The notes: a model not told the origin generated them from the sequence alone. Counted from the stretch's first letter, positions 1-5,167 are shown. The stretch is DNA of 6,745 nucleotides from Selenomonas sp. (GCA_003518745.1 DOYB01000134.1:1-6745), one strand, 5' to 3'. Numbers and translations are program-made.

Positions 1-1
1 G

Positions 2-475
2 CCTGAAATGCCGGAAAGGGAGGATCTTGAGCGCATTATAGAGGCAGGTCTTTATGCTCCTAGCGCGAGAGGCAGGCAGGCGGCTATTGTAGTTGCCGTA
101 ACAAATAAGGAGCTGAGGGATAAGTTTGCCGCGATAAACTGCAAGATTGGGGGCTGGGATCCGTCATTTGACCCGTTTTATGGCGCTCCTGCCATTCTCG
201 TAGTTTTGGCGGAAAAAGCCTGGGCTAACCGCGTATACGACGGAAGCCTTGTGATGGGGAATATGCTGCTGGCTGCCCATTCTCTTGGATTGGGTGGCAT
301 TTGGATCCACAGGGCGAAGGAAGAATTTGAGATGGCGGAGTACAAGGCACTGTTGAAGGAACTGGGCGTAGAAGGCGAATGGGAAGGCATAGGTCACTGC
401 GCGGTTGGATACATTGACGGTGAGAATCCGGATCCTGCGGAACGCAAGGCAGGAAGAGTGTTCTGGGCAGAGTGA
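2..475 (+). CDS. Nitroreductase family protein, 5' end outside window
   Basis: Flavin-dependent nitroreductase-fold oxidoreductase, expected to bind FMN and use NAD(P)H; the substrate cannot be told. The reading frame is open to the window edge (P-E-M-P-E-R-E-D-L), so the ATG at 8 is probably internal: family members usually begin some 15-20 residues earlier with a basic R-R-S-V-R segment that contacts FMN. Visible hallmarks are EAGLYAPSARGRQ near the start (the usual phosphate/FMN loop), the YGAPAILVVL strand, the GNMLLAAHSLGLGGIWIHRA helix-loop, and a C-terminal GHCAVGYIDGE strand followed by a short basic tail. The 157 visible residues fit the small class of about 170. The gene ends 43 bp before thpR on the same strand. 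Family call from motifs; function beyond that is unknown. Confidence 0.88.
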   Translation, partial: PEMPEREDLERIIEAGLYAPSARGRQAAIVVAVTNKELRDKFAAINCKIGGWDPSFDPFYGAPAILVVLAEKAWANRVYDGSLVMGNMLLAAHSLGLGGIWIHRAKEEFEMAEYKALLKELGVEGEWEGIGHCAVGYIDGENPDPAERKAGRVFWAE

Positions 476-518
476 TGCGTGGCCGGTGAGCGTGGCCGCA
501 GCTTATGGAGGCGAGTAT

Positions 519-1031
519 ATGAGGCTTTTTGTCGCAATCCAATTTGATGATGTACTGCTGGATGCCCTTGAAAATTTTCAGGATGAGCTGAAAAGGGAAG
601 GACTGCAGGGGAAATACACCCCAAGGGAGAATCTGCACCTGACAATGGCCTTCATTGGTGAGTACGGAAATCCGGATATCGTAATGGATGCCATAGATTC
701 TACTAGATTGGAAACGTTTACCTTAAAGCTCGAAGGGGCTGGAAGCTTCGGAGATCTTTATTGGGCAGGAATCAGTAGGAACCCGGTGCTGGAGTCAAAT
801 TCGAAAAAGCTGCGTCACGCCCTGGCAAAAAACAACATTCCCTTTGATAGAAAACGTTTTTCTCCACATATTACGCTGGTCAGAAAAGCTGTATTCCAAG
901 GAAAGACAGCCCTGCCCGTCATAAACTCCCCCGTAGGAGAGATGAAGGTGGGAAGCATTTCTCTAATGCGCTCTGAGCGTGGAAAGCATGGGATGATATA
1001 CACGGAATTGGGGAGGAACTGTTTCACGTGA
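519..1031 (+). CDS. thpR: RNA 2',3'-cyclic phosphodiesterase (2'-5' RNA ligase family)
   Basis: Cytosolic member of the 2H phosphoesterase superfamily; characterised ThpR proteins open 2',3'-cyclic phosphate RNA ends and can reversibly join 2'-5' linkages. The 170-residue protein has the family's usual length. Both catalytic HxT motifs are present: H40-L-T42 in ENLHLTMAFIGE and H117-I-T119 in FSPHITLVRK. The N-terminal MRLFVAIQFDD strand is typical. I chose the ATG at 519 because GGAGG lies at 507-511 with 7 nt spacing and the protein then begins exactly at the conserved strand; an upstream in-frame start at 405 would add 38 unrelated residues overlapping the nitroreductase. The last codons and the TGA stop lie inside the parS-like palindrome at 1020-1035. 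Confidence 0.93.
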   Translation: MRLFVAIQFDDVLLDALENFQDELKREGLQGKYTPRENLHLTMAFIGEYGNPDIVMDAIDSTRLETFTLKLEGAGSFGDLYWAGISRNPVLESNSKKLRHALAKNNIPFDRKRFSPHITLVRKAVFQGKTALPVINSPVGEMKVGSISLMRSERGKHGMIYTELGRNCFT

Positions 1032-1035
1032 AACA
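1020..1035. promoter_or_regulatory. parS: parS-type ParB binding site
   Basis: TGTTTCACGTGAAACA is a perfect 16-bp palindrome and agrees with the widely conserved bacterial chromosomal parS consensus (B. subtilis sites are TGTTCCACGTGAAACA-like). ParB/Spo0J binds such sites, spreads, and organises origin segregation with ParA and SMC. Like many chromosomal parS sites it sits inside a coding region, spanning the final codons and stop of thpR. parA and parB are not in the window, so the ParB link is inferred from the motif alone. The Noc site (TATTTCCCGGGAAATA) does not match. Confidence 0.85.
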
Positions 1036-1076
1036 CCGTAAGAATGATAAAAAATTTTCATAGGGGACGAAGTATT

Positions 1077-1349
1077 GTGTTTCAGGAAAAAGTCGCTATC
1101 CTTGGAAATGAAGGTGAGTATACCATTTTTTCCTATCAAGGAGAAAAAATTCGCTTCCGCACATCGAGCCATTTAGAACGCTACACAAAAATTATAGAAT
1201 GGGACAATGGTTATCTTGTCGTAATGGCTAAATATGACAATAATGTAATGGAGGAAGAAGAATATATCGACCTGATACCGATTTTGAAAAATCTGTACAT
1301 AGATGAGAAGCAGTTTTTGCAGGGAATTGAGGAGGTAAGGATTGCATGA
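1077..1349 (+). CDS. Small hypothetical protein, first gene of a three-gene overlap set
   Basis: No family recognised with certainty. The 90-residue acidic, soluble-looking protein (GTG start) has a beta-rich first half (VAILGNEGEYTIFSYQGEKIRF), an EWDNGYLVVMAKYD segment in the middle, and a C-terminal helix (DLIPILKNLYIDEKQFLQGIEEV). GTG 1077 is preferred because AGGGGA at 1062-1067 lies 9 nt upstream; an ATG at 1044 in the same frame would add 11 residues but has only a weak binding site. Its stop overlaps the next start in ATGA (1346-1349), indicating translational coupling, and the third gene is DUF4160-like, so the three probably work together. No transmembrane segment or signal peptide. 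Its base composition is clearly AT-richer than the repeat region and the amidase further right. Confidence 0.72.
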   Translation: MFQEKVAILGNEGEYTIFSYQGEKIRFRTSSHLERYTKIIEWDNGYLVVMAKYDNNVMEEEEYIDLIPILKNLYIDEKQFLQGIEEVRIA

Positions 1350-1579
1350 CAGACATAGAAAAAATAGCGGAGCAGGCAGATATGATTGTCAACGGTTATG
1401 CCTTCACAAAGCATGAAGACAAAATCCGTGTACTGTATTTGTCGAAACCTTTTCATGCAGTTATGCTATCGATAGATGGTGAAGTTTTAGAGACGAATAT
1501 GAATGATATAGAGTTGAATATCGTCAAAAAATATTATGAACGCAATCGAAAATATATGGAGGATAAAGAGTATGCCTAA
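1346..1579 (+). CDS. Small hypothetical protein, second gene of the set
   Basis: A 77-residue protein beginning MTDIEKIAEQADMIVNGYAF. It is predicted soluble: an N-terminal helix, strand-like segments (EDKIRVLYLSKPFHAVMLSIDGEVLETNM), then a long charged C-terminal helix (DIELNIVKKYYERNRKYMEDKE). The start codon overlaps the upstream stop by 4 bp (ATGA), with GAGGTAAGG at 1330-1338 as ribosome binding site, and its end overlaps the next gene by 8 bp, so the three genes form one tightly coupled unit. I do not recognise the family. The DUF4160-like partner suggests an accessory module; a toxin-antitoxin role would be speculation. Confidence 0.72.
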   Translation: MTDIEKIAEQADMIVNGYAFTKHEDKIRVLYLSKPFHAVMLSIDGEVLETNMNDIELNIVKKYYERNRKYMEDKEYA

Positions 1580-1733
1580 ATATTATGCGTTCAAAATATG
1601 CGGTTACTACCTCTACTTTACGTCTCATTGTATTATCGAAGCCATGCATGTCCATGCCAGTGATAAGAAATTGACAGAATCCGGCTCAGCAAAATTTTTT
1701 GTCAAAGGAAATGGCGTTTCCCGACTATATTAA
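1572..1733 (+). pseudogene. DUF4160-like gene, 3' truncated
   Basis: The start is ATG 1572, 9 nt after GGAGG (1558-1562) and overlapping the previous gene by 8 bp. The first 48 or so residues look like a DUF4160 protein: an aromatic strand pair (KYYAFKICGYYLYFTSH), then the HxH centre in EAMHVHASDKK and a SAKFFVKGNG strand. Family members normally run to about 80-95 residues, with a C-terminal helical half. Here the frame leaves the family pattern after GNG, adds VSRLY and stops. I infer that the 3' half was lost by a deletion or insertion with the break near 1712-1716. A genuinely short homologue cannot be excluded, so the gene may still make a 53-residue protein. DUF4160 function is not established. 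Confidence 0.6.
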
Positions 1734-1911
1734 GTTTAAGTAATCTCTAAAGTTCATGTGAATGATCGCTATTGTTTCTGGTATTCATCAGATTCGATGG
1801 CGATTTTTGATTATGTCAATTTTTGTTTAGATGTTTGTCCTATAAAGACGACAACCTATAAGAGCAAGGAATCCTATGGAAATGCGAGGATATGCAGGGC
1901 TGATTTTTTTG
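1734..1911. other. Intergenic DNA without recognisable gene
   Basis: AT-rich stretch between the truncated DUF4160-like gene and the GC-rich repeat region. A frame from GTG 1758 is open for some 110 codons, but its composition shifts abruptly from AT-rich to GC-rich repeat sequence inside the frame and it has no ribosome binding site or family resemblance. It could hold the remains of whatever replaced the DUF4160 3' end. I see no clear promoter, terminator or RNA gene. Confidence 0.5.
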
Positions 1912-2660
1912 CAACCCGCCGTTTTCTTTCGTCCGTTGCTCGTCAGAGGAACGGGAGAAGGTGGAAAGCGATTTCTTTCGGCTGGCAGCAGTCAGGGGAC
2001 AGGAGGAATGCGAAGCATGGGGGAATGTCCCCTGTCTGCTGCCGAGAGGTTGTGTGGGGGCGACGCTCCGAAGGAGGGTCGCAGGGGACGTGACGAGGGA
2101 CGAGAGGCGGGAGTCTGTGCCGGTCAGACGTGATGCCGAAGGAGGAAGGTGCATAGCCACGCGGGAACAGGCGACGAAGGAGCCGCCGCGTGGCCATGCG
2201 ACTGACGACGTAGGCAGGAGGGGCTGACTGGCACAGTCTCCCGCCGTCCCGCTTCAGGGCAGGACGTTTCGGGCGACGCGGACAGGAAACCGTGAAGAGG
2301 AATGTCGCTGTACGGAGTGGAAAGCCACAGCACAGGCAAGGGACTGGACGAGGAACGACGGTCAGCCCCCTGCCTGTGCTGCGGCTTGGAATGGAGGGGA
2401 TCGGAAGTGACGGAAAGCGGTTTCCTGTCCGTGTCGCAGGATGTGAACGGCGATGCCTTACGGCTGGCAGGAGTCATGGCGAACGGGAGGGAACGGCGGG
2501 AGGAAGCGGCGGACGGCTCGCCCTGTCTCCTGTCCAGACGATTTCCCCATTCGCCCTCCAAGGATGGAGGGCGTGGTGCGCGGGCTGGATTGTGAGCAGG
2601 ATGCGAGTGCATGACTTCCGATAATGATAGCGGACGATATCGGAAGTCATGCCGCACACT
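1912..2660. repeat. GC-rich noncoding region of nested inverted repeats
   Basis: About 750 bp with no believable gene but dense palindromes: arms 1984-2001/2026-2043 (17 of 18 match); hairpin 2060-2082 (GCGAC/GTCGC enclosing CTCC/GGAG); arms 2106-2127/2224-2245 (20 of 22) enclosing 2151-2164/2186-2199 (13 of 14); arms 2273-2293/2417-2437 (19 of 21) enclosing 2322-2342/2368-2387 (one mismatch, one bulge); 2552-2559/2566-2573 (8 of 8); and 2609-2623/2638-2652 (15 of 15). Direct repeats also occur: CGGCTGGCAGsAGTCAkGG at 1979-1997 and 2461-2479, GGAAAGCGrTTTC at 1963-1975 and 2412-2424. Open frames here, up to 186 codons on the minus strand, have proline-, serine- and arginine-rich translations and are by-products of the composition. 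The pattern resembles dispersed intergenic palindromic elements of Negativicutes, possibly several inserted side by side. Confidence 0.75.
2609..2652. repeat. Perfect 15-bp inverted repeat closing the GC-rich region
   Basis: GCATGACTTCCGATA (2609-2623) is exactly complementary to TATCGGAAGTCATGC (2638-2652) across a 14-nt loop. It has lower GC than the palindromes to its left and marks the switch back to AT-rich DNA. There is no T-run on either side typical of an intrinsic terminator, so an element end, protein site or RNA stem are all possible. Confidence 0.7.
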
Positions 2661-2836
2661 TTTCCTCCGCGCAGATGCTTCCATCTGTATCTTGTTGATT
2701 CTATACGTCCGACAGATCCGGTTCTATTCTGCCAGAATGATTATTCCGCATTAGTTCCTAACATTTCAAGAAAAATCTCTGTGACCTTAATGGAAATTTT
2801 TCTGGAGATATTTTTATGAAAATTAACTAAATAGGG
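2661..2836. other. Intergenic DNA upstream of the XRE promoter
   Basis: No gene seen. It contains a small hairpin CAGATG-CTTC-CATCTG at 2672-2687 and an inverted repeat with arms 2766-2776 and 2796-2806 (10 of 11 matching, core AGAAAAAT/ATTTTTCT). The latter lies about 30 bp upstream of the -35 box of the regulator promoter and could be an operator or a weak terminator; neither is proven. Confidence 0.5.
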
Positions 2837-2865
2837 TTTACAAAGATAACTTATGGTGATATAAT
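2837..2865 (+). promoter_or_regulatory. Sigma-A promoter of the XRE/ImmA operon
   Basis: TTTACA (2837-2842), a 17-bp spacer, and TATAAT (2860-2865) form a near-consensus housekeeping promoter. Transcription would begin around 2872, only some 35 nt upstream of the regulator's start. It is the only strong promoter in front of the XRE gene, and self-repression by the XRE protein is likely by analogy with ImmR-type regulators. Confidence 0.85.
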
Positions 2866-2889
2866 TATTCTCGTTAGGAGGTTATTTGG

Positions 2890-2913
2890 ATGAGGAGGGA
2901 ATTGGCATGGTAA
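2890..2913 (+). CDS. Possible 7-codon upstream ORF
   Basis: ATG 2890 lies 7 nt after the strong AGGAGG at 2877-2882 and encodes M-R-R-E-L-A-W before TAA at 2911-2913. That stop lies 1 nt beyond the XRE start codon ATG at 2907-2909, in another frame, and the peptide's own codons include the AGGAGGGA that serves as the XRE ribosome binding site. It may be translated and affect regulator expression, or the AGGAGG may simply be incidental. Confidence 0.3.
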   Translation: MRRELAW

Positions 2914-3269
2914 CGGCATTCGGTAAGTTTTGTCGGAAACTGCGGATTGATCGTGGCCAAATTATGTTGAACATGGCGGAATCGTTGCAGGTGTCTCCGG
3001 CATTTTTGTCAGCTGTAGAAAATGGCAAAAAAAATATCCCCGCACACTGGGGACAAAAAATTATTGAACTGTATAGGTTGTCAGAAGAGAAATCACAAGA
3101 ACTTTTAAGTGCAATCGAAAAATCTAAGACGGAGGTGAGAATCAATTTGAGTGAGCATTCTGAGCAGGACAGAAATCTAGCCATCGTGTTTGCAAGAGAA
3201 TTTGATTCACTGAATGAAGAACAGAAAGAGGAGATTTTCAAAATGCTTCGTCCGACGAGAAAGGAATGA
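2907..3269 (+). CDS. XRE-family helix-turn-helix transcriptional regulator
   Basis: DNA-binding repressor-type protein of 120 residues. Residues about 6-58 form a Cro/CI-type helix-turn-helix (FGKFCRKLRIDRG, AESLQVSPAFLSAVENGKK, AHWGQKIIELYRL); the C-terminal half is charged and helical (EKSQELLSAIEKSK, then SLNEEQKEEIFKML), likely for dimerisation or contact with the protease. I chose ATG 2907 because AGGAGGGA (2893-2900) is 6 nt upstream; a TTG at 2886 in frame sits only 3 nt from the earlier AGGAGG. It is overlapped by, and presumably co-translated with, the ImmA/IrrE gene. By analogy with ImmR/ImmA of ICEBs1 the regulator would hold neighbouring genes off until cleaved; its targets here are unknown. 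Confidence 0.85.
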   Translation: MVTAFGKFCRKLRIDRGQIMLNMAESLQVSPAFLSAVENGKKNIPAHWGQKIIELYRLSEEKSQELLSAIEKSKTEVRINLSEHSEQDRNLAIVFAREFDSLNEEQKEEIFKMLRPTRKE

Positions 3270-3274
3270 TACCG

Positions 3275-3808
3275 ATGAGCCAACAAGACTTGGTAGTACC
3301 GCCTCTGGGCCGAATAGACATAAGGCGAAGTGCGCGGAAGTTCAGACAGTTGTTTCAGTTAGACAACCAGTTATTCTTTCCGATTGTCACAATCATGGAA
3401 CTCATGAATAACATGACAGAGATTTTCAGAGATTTCAGTTTGGAAATCATTAGTCAGGCTGAGATGGGAAATTTTCATGGGCTTACTCTTCCAGATGGAA
3501 CAATAAAAATAAGGGAAGACGTTTATATACGCGCTTCCCACGGCGTAGGAACAGATCGTGATACTATGGCACATGAATTGGGTCATTGGTTATTGCACAG
3601 AAACAATCGCGCACATGCGCGAGTAGAAAAAAATAGTAGCATTCCTGTGTATTGTACGCCTGAATGGCAGGCAAAAGCTTTTTCGGGAGAACTTCTTGTT
3701 CCGGCTCATTTGGTTTTGCCAGAGATGACGGCAGAAGACATAAAGAAATGTTGTGGCGTTTCGTATTCGTCAGCCCGATACCAACTTTCCAAAATTCCAA
3801 GGCATTAA
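3275..3808 (+). CDS. ImmA/IrrE family zinc metallopeptidase
   Basis: Predicted cytosolic zinc-dependent peptidase of 177 residues (DUF955/COG2856), a group whose characterised members cleave XRE-type repressors (ImmA on ImmR, IrrE on DdrO). The catalytic signature HELGH is at residues 100-104, followed by WLLH, and the conserved E-x-Q-A-x-x-F-x-x-x-L-L-V-P stretch, carrying the likely third zinc ligand E130, is at about 130-143. An N-terminal PPLGRIDIRRSARKFRQLF segment precedes the domain. ATG 3275 has AAGGA (3261-3265) 9 nt upstream; an earlier in-frame ATG at 3266 overlaps the XRE stop as ATGA but abuts the binding site. The tight pairing with the XRE gene makes that regulator its likely substrate, by inference. 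Confidence 0.88.
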   Translation: MSQQDLVVPPLGRIDIRRSARKFRQLFQLDNQLFFPIVTIMELMNNMTEIFRDFSLEIISQAEMGNFHGLTLPDGTIKIREDVYIRASHGVGTDRDTMAHELGHWLLHRNNRAHARVEKNSSIPVYCTPEWQAKAFSGELLVPAHLVLPEMTAEDIKKCCGVSYSSARYQLSKIPRH

Positions 3809-3860
3809 GTCTTGTTTATATAGATACTACTAAGACATGGATGTTTGGGGAGGTGAGAAA

Positions 3861-3977
3861 ATGGCGAAGGCAAATGGATATTATATCTTCAGAGCATGGA
3901 TAACGCTTCGTGATGGAACTCGTATCTATGCCAAGGATTACGGAAAGAGAGCCTTCCGCATTTGGATTTCCAAATAG
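3861..3977 (+). CDS. 38-residue conserved-looking small protein
   Basis: A short gene beginning MAKANGYYIFRAWITLRDG and ending KRAFRIWISK. A good ribosome binding site (GGAGG 3849-3853, 7 nt spacing) and a terminator right behind it (4006-4047) support expression. The peptide is basic and aromatic, with a beta-hairpin look (YYIFRAWITLRDGTRIYAKDYGKRAFRIWI), no membrane segment, and reads like a compact single-sheet domain or a regulatory peptide. It lies 52 bp after the ImmA/IrrE gene with no promoter I can identify between them, so it is probably the third gene of that operon. I recall similar short proteins in Selenomonas-type genomes but cannot confirm this. Function unknown. Confidence 0.75.
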   Translation: MAKANGYYIFRAWITLRDGTRIYAKDYGKRAFRIWISK

Positions 3978-4005
3978 CGAAGGCCCCAAAAGAAAATATT
4001 CCTTT

Positions 4006-4047
4006 ACAGAAGTCAATGTAGCAGATTGACTTCTGTTTCATTTTATT
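4006..4047 (+). terminator. Intrinsic terminator after the XRE/ImmA operon
   Basis: ACAGAAGTCAA (4006-4016) pairs perfectly with TTGACTTCTGT (4026-4036) over a 9-nt loop, followed by TTCATTTTATT. An 11-bp stem plus T-rich tail, 28 bp after the 38-residue gene, fits rho-independent termination of the operon. Confidence 0.85.
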
Positions 4048-4068
4048 AGAAAAAATAGAGGTTGTAAA

Positions 4069-4120
4069 GACATATTTTGCATAAATGCGGAGATATTTTG
4101 CTCGATATTTACAAGTAAAT
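4069..4120. promoter_or_regulatory. Candidate operator/promoter region of the amidase gene
   Basis: GACATATTTTGC (4069-4080) recurs as GAGATATTTTGC (4090-4101), start to start 21 bp apart, i.e. on the same helix face. Next to it is the palindrome ATTTAC-AA-GTAAAT (4107-4120). A TTTACA at 4108-4113 could be a -35 box, but the -10 at the right distance (TATTTC, 4131-4136) is weak. These are visible repeats; regulatory use is inferred. Confidence 0.35.
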
Positions 4121-4235
4121 CGTATTTTGTTATTTCGTCACAAAGCAGAAAAATCCTTCCAGACGTTCCCCCCAAAGCAGGAAATCCCTCCCCCGTGTCG
4201 AAGAAGAAAACGTGTGCATCAGGAGGGGAAACCTT

Positions 4236-4823
4236 TTGTATGTTTTCTTGAATCCTGGGCATTGCCCAGGCATCGATTCCGGCGCGATGAACGGTGCTTT
4301 TACGGAAGCGGAGATTGCCCTTTCCCTTGGGGAGAAGGCACGGCGTTTCCTGCAAAAAGCAGGGGTGACGGTCACGCTGCTCCAATCGGACAACCTCGCG
4401 GGGGAATCGCCCTATGACCTTTGGGATGCGCCCGATATGCCGGAGGTCTGCGGCTGTGCGAATCAGTCTGGAGCTGATATTTTTGTCAGCATCCACCTGA
4501 ACGCCGCCGAGAACCGATCCGCACGGGGGACGGAGGTCTTGGTCTATCAAGCGGGAGGACGTGCCGAACGGCTTGCCGAGTACGCCCTGACGCAGCTTGT
4601 GGACACTGGCCGGACGTGGAACGGGGACTGGCTTTCCCGTGGCGTGAAGGAACGTCCCGACCTTGCCGTGTTGCGGGAAACCATCATGCCCGCCATCTTG
4701 ATCGAGGTCGGCTTTCTCTCGAACGATGCGGAACTTGCTGAAATCCTTGCCCACGAAACCGAGATTGCAGCGGCCATCGCGAGGGCCTGCACCGACTATG
4801 AGCAGGAATTTCTAGGCACTTGA
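4236..4823 (+). CDS. N-acetylmuramoyl-L-alanine amidase (Amidase_3)
   Basis: Zinc-dependent peptidoglycan hydrolase that cuts the bond between N-acetylmuramic acid and L-alanine of the stem peptide. The 195-residue protein is one Amidase_3 catalytic domain: zinc ligands H9 (LNPGHCPGIDSGA), E24 or E26 (FTEAEIALSLGEKA) and H87 (FVSIHLNAA), the conserved RGVKERPDLAVLRE at 135-148, and catalytic E157 in MPAILIEVGFLSN. I start at TTG 4236, since AGGAGGGG (4221-4228) is 7 nt upstream and the protein then begins at the first strand; GTG 4212 in the same frame lies before that site. There is no signal peptide and no cell-wall binding domain, so export would need a holin-type route, as for phage or spore-related amidases. 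It stands upstream of a holin-like YvrJ gene. Markedly GC-richer than the XRE operon. Confidence 0.9.
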   Translation: MYVFLNPGHCPGIDSGAMNGAFTEAEIALSLGEKARRFLQKAGVTVTLLQSDNLAGESPYDLWDAPDMPEVCGCANQSGADIFVSIHLNAAENRSARGTEVLVYQAGGRAERLAEYALTQLVDTGRTWNGDWLSRGVKERPDLAVLRETIMPAILIEVGFLSNDAELAEILAHETEIAAAIARACTDYEQEFLGT

Positions 4824-4830
4824 CGGACTT

Positions 4831-4889
4831 GACAAGAAGCGGAAACGCCCTTCTTCTGCACGAACGGAAGAAGGGCGTTCCTGCTTGTT
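4831..4889 (+). terminator. Strong hairpin after the amidase gene
   Basis: AACGCCCTTCTTC (4844-4856) is perfectly complementary to GAAGAAGGGCGTT (4867-4879) with a 10-nt loop; flanking ACAAG (4832-4836) and CTTGT (4883-4887) add outer pairing. It lies 20 bp after the stop. The T-run is poor (CCTGCTTGTT), so termination is likely but could be partial. A second hairpin, GACAAG-AAC-CTTGTC, follows at 4913-4927. Confidence 0.65.
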
Positions 4890-4958
4890 CGGAGCATGGG
4901 GCTGACTCCTTTGACAAGAACCTTGTCCTTTCCAGATGAACAAAATCAGAAATTCTCG

Positions 4959-4986
4959 TTGACTTTTCCATGACAGGGGGTATGCT
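4959..4986 (+). promoter_or_regulatory. Promoter of the structured leader and DUF1659 operon
   Basis: TTGACT (4959-4964), a 16-bp spacer, and TATGCT (4981-4986) fit a sigma-A promoter; transcription would start near 4993. It lies beyond the amidase hairpin, so the downstream unit has its own start. The -10 is imperfect (4 of 6). Confidence 0.6.
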
Positions 4987-5041
4987 ATACGCAAAGAACA
5001 TCCTCCACGGGGGGGGGGATACAGTGGAACAGGAACTTTCC

Positions 5042-5089
5042 ATGTGTGCGGAGTCCGAAACTGTATGCCGGCGGCTTTTTGCCGTGTGA
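5042..5089 (+). CDS. Putative 15-residue leader peptide
   Basis: ATG 5042 lies 6 nt after AGGAA (5031-5035) and encodes M-C-A-E-S-E-T-V-C-R-R-L-F-A-V before TGA. The two adjacent arginine codons are CGG CGG, usually rare in Firmicutes, and two cysteines are present. Its start overlaps the 5' arm of the 9-bp leader stem and its end lies inside the loop region, so ribosome movement would alter leader folding. Translation is inferred. Confidence 0.4.
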   Translation: MCAESETVCRRLFAV

Positions 5090-5111
5090 CATAAATATCC
5101 GCACACCGAAA

Positions 5112-5142
5112 AGAGCCACAGGCAGAGGTCTGTGGCTTTTTT
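5112..5142 (+). terminator. Intrinsic terminator in front of DUF1659
   Basis: AGCCACAG (5114-5121) pairs with CTGTGGCT (5130-5137), 8-nt loop, followed directly by T6. This classical terminator ends only 12 bp before the ribosome binding site of the next gene, leaving no room for another promoter, so downstream expression needs read-through. Confidence 0.9.
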
Positions 5143-5167
5143 CGTGGGAAAAAAGGAGGCTATCCAG

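Larger units (their letters stand above)
4993..5167 (+). promoter_or_regulatory. Structured 5' leader, candidate attenuator
   Basis: Leader of about 150-175 nt. In order it carries a run of 10 G (5009-5018), a 15-codon leader ORF (5042-5089), a perfect long-range 9-bp stem GTGTGCGGA/TCCGCACAC (5044-5052 with 5098-5106) around a CGGC-T5-GCCG hairpin (5072-5084), an intrinsic terminator (5114-5142), and AGGAGG just 13 nt later. GGCTTTTT (5073-5080) can also pair with AAAGAGCC (5110-5117), which takes away the terminator's 5' arm, so an antiterminator is possible. T6 (5137-5142) can pair with A6 (5149-5154) next to the ribosome binding site. I do not recognise a known riboswitch class; an independent small RNA is the alternative. 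Confidence 0.6.

Noticed and set aside
405..518. Upstream extension of thpR from an in-frame ATG at 405
   Set aside because: It would overlap the nitroreductase by 71 bp and add 38 residues before the conserved first strand; the ATG at 519 has a well-placed GGAGG.
1876..2227. Several plus-strand frames of 85-110 codons in the repeat region
   Set aside because: They overlap each other in different frames and reflect the GC-rich composition and the lack of stops, not coding constraint.
2124..2684. 186-codon open frame on the minus strand
   Set aside because: It runs through the palindromic repeats, its translation is low-complexity Pro/Ser/Arg-rich, and it has no recognisable domain or binding site.
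4038..4754. 238-codon open frame on the minus strand
   Set aside because: It is the antisense shadow of the amidase gene, whose catalytic motifs are all intact on the plus strand, and it extends across a terminator.
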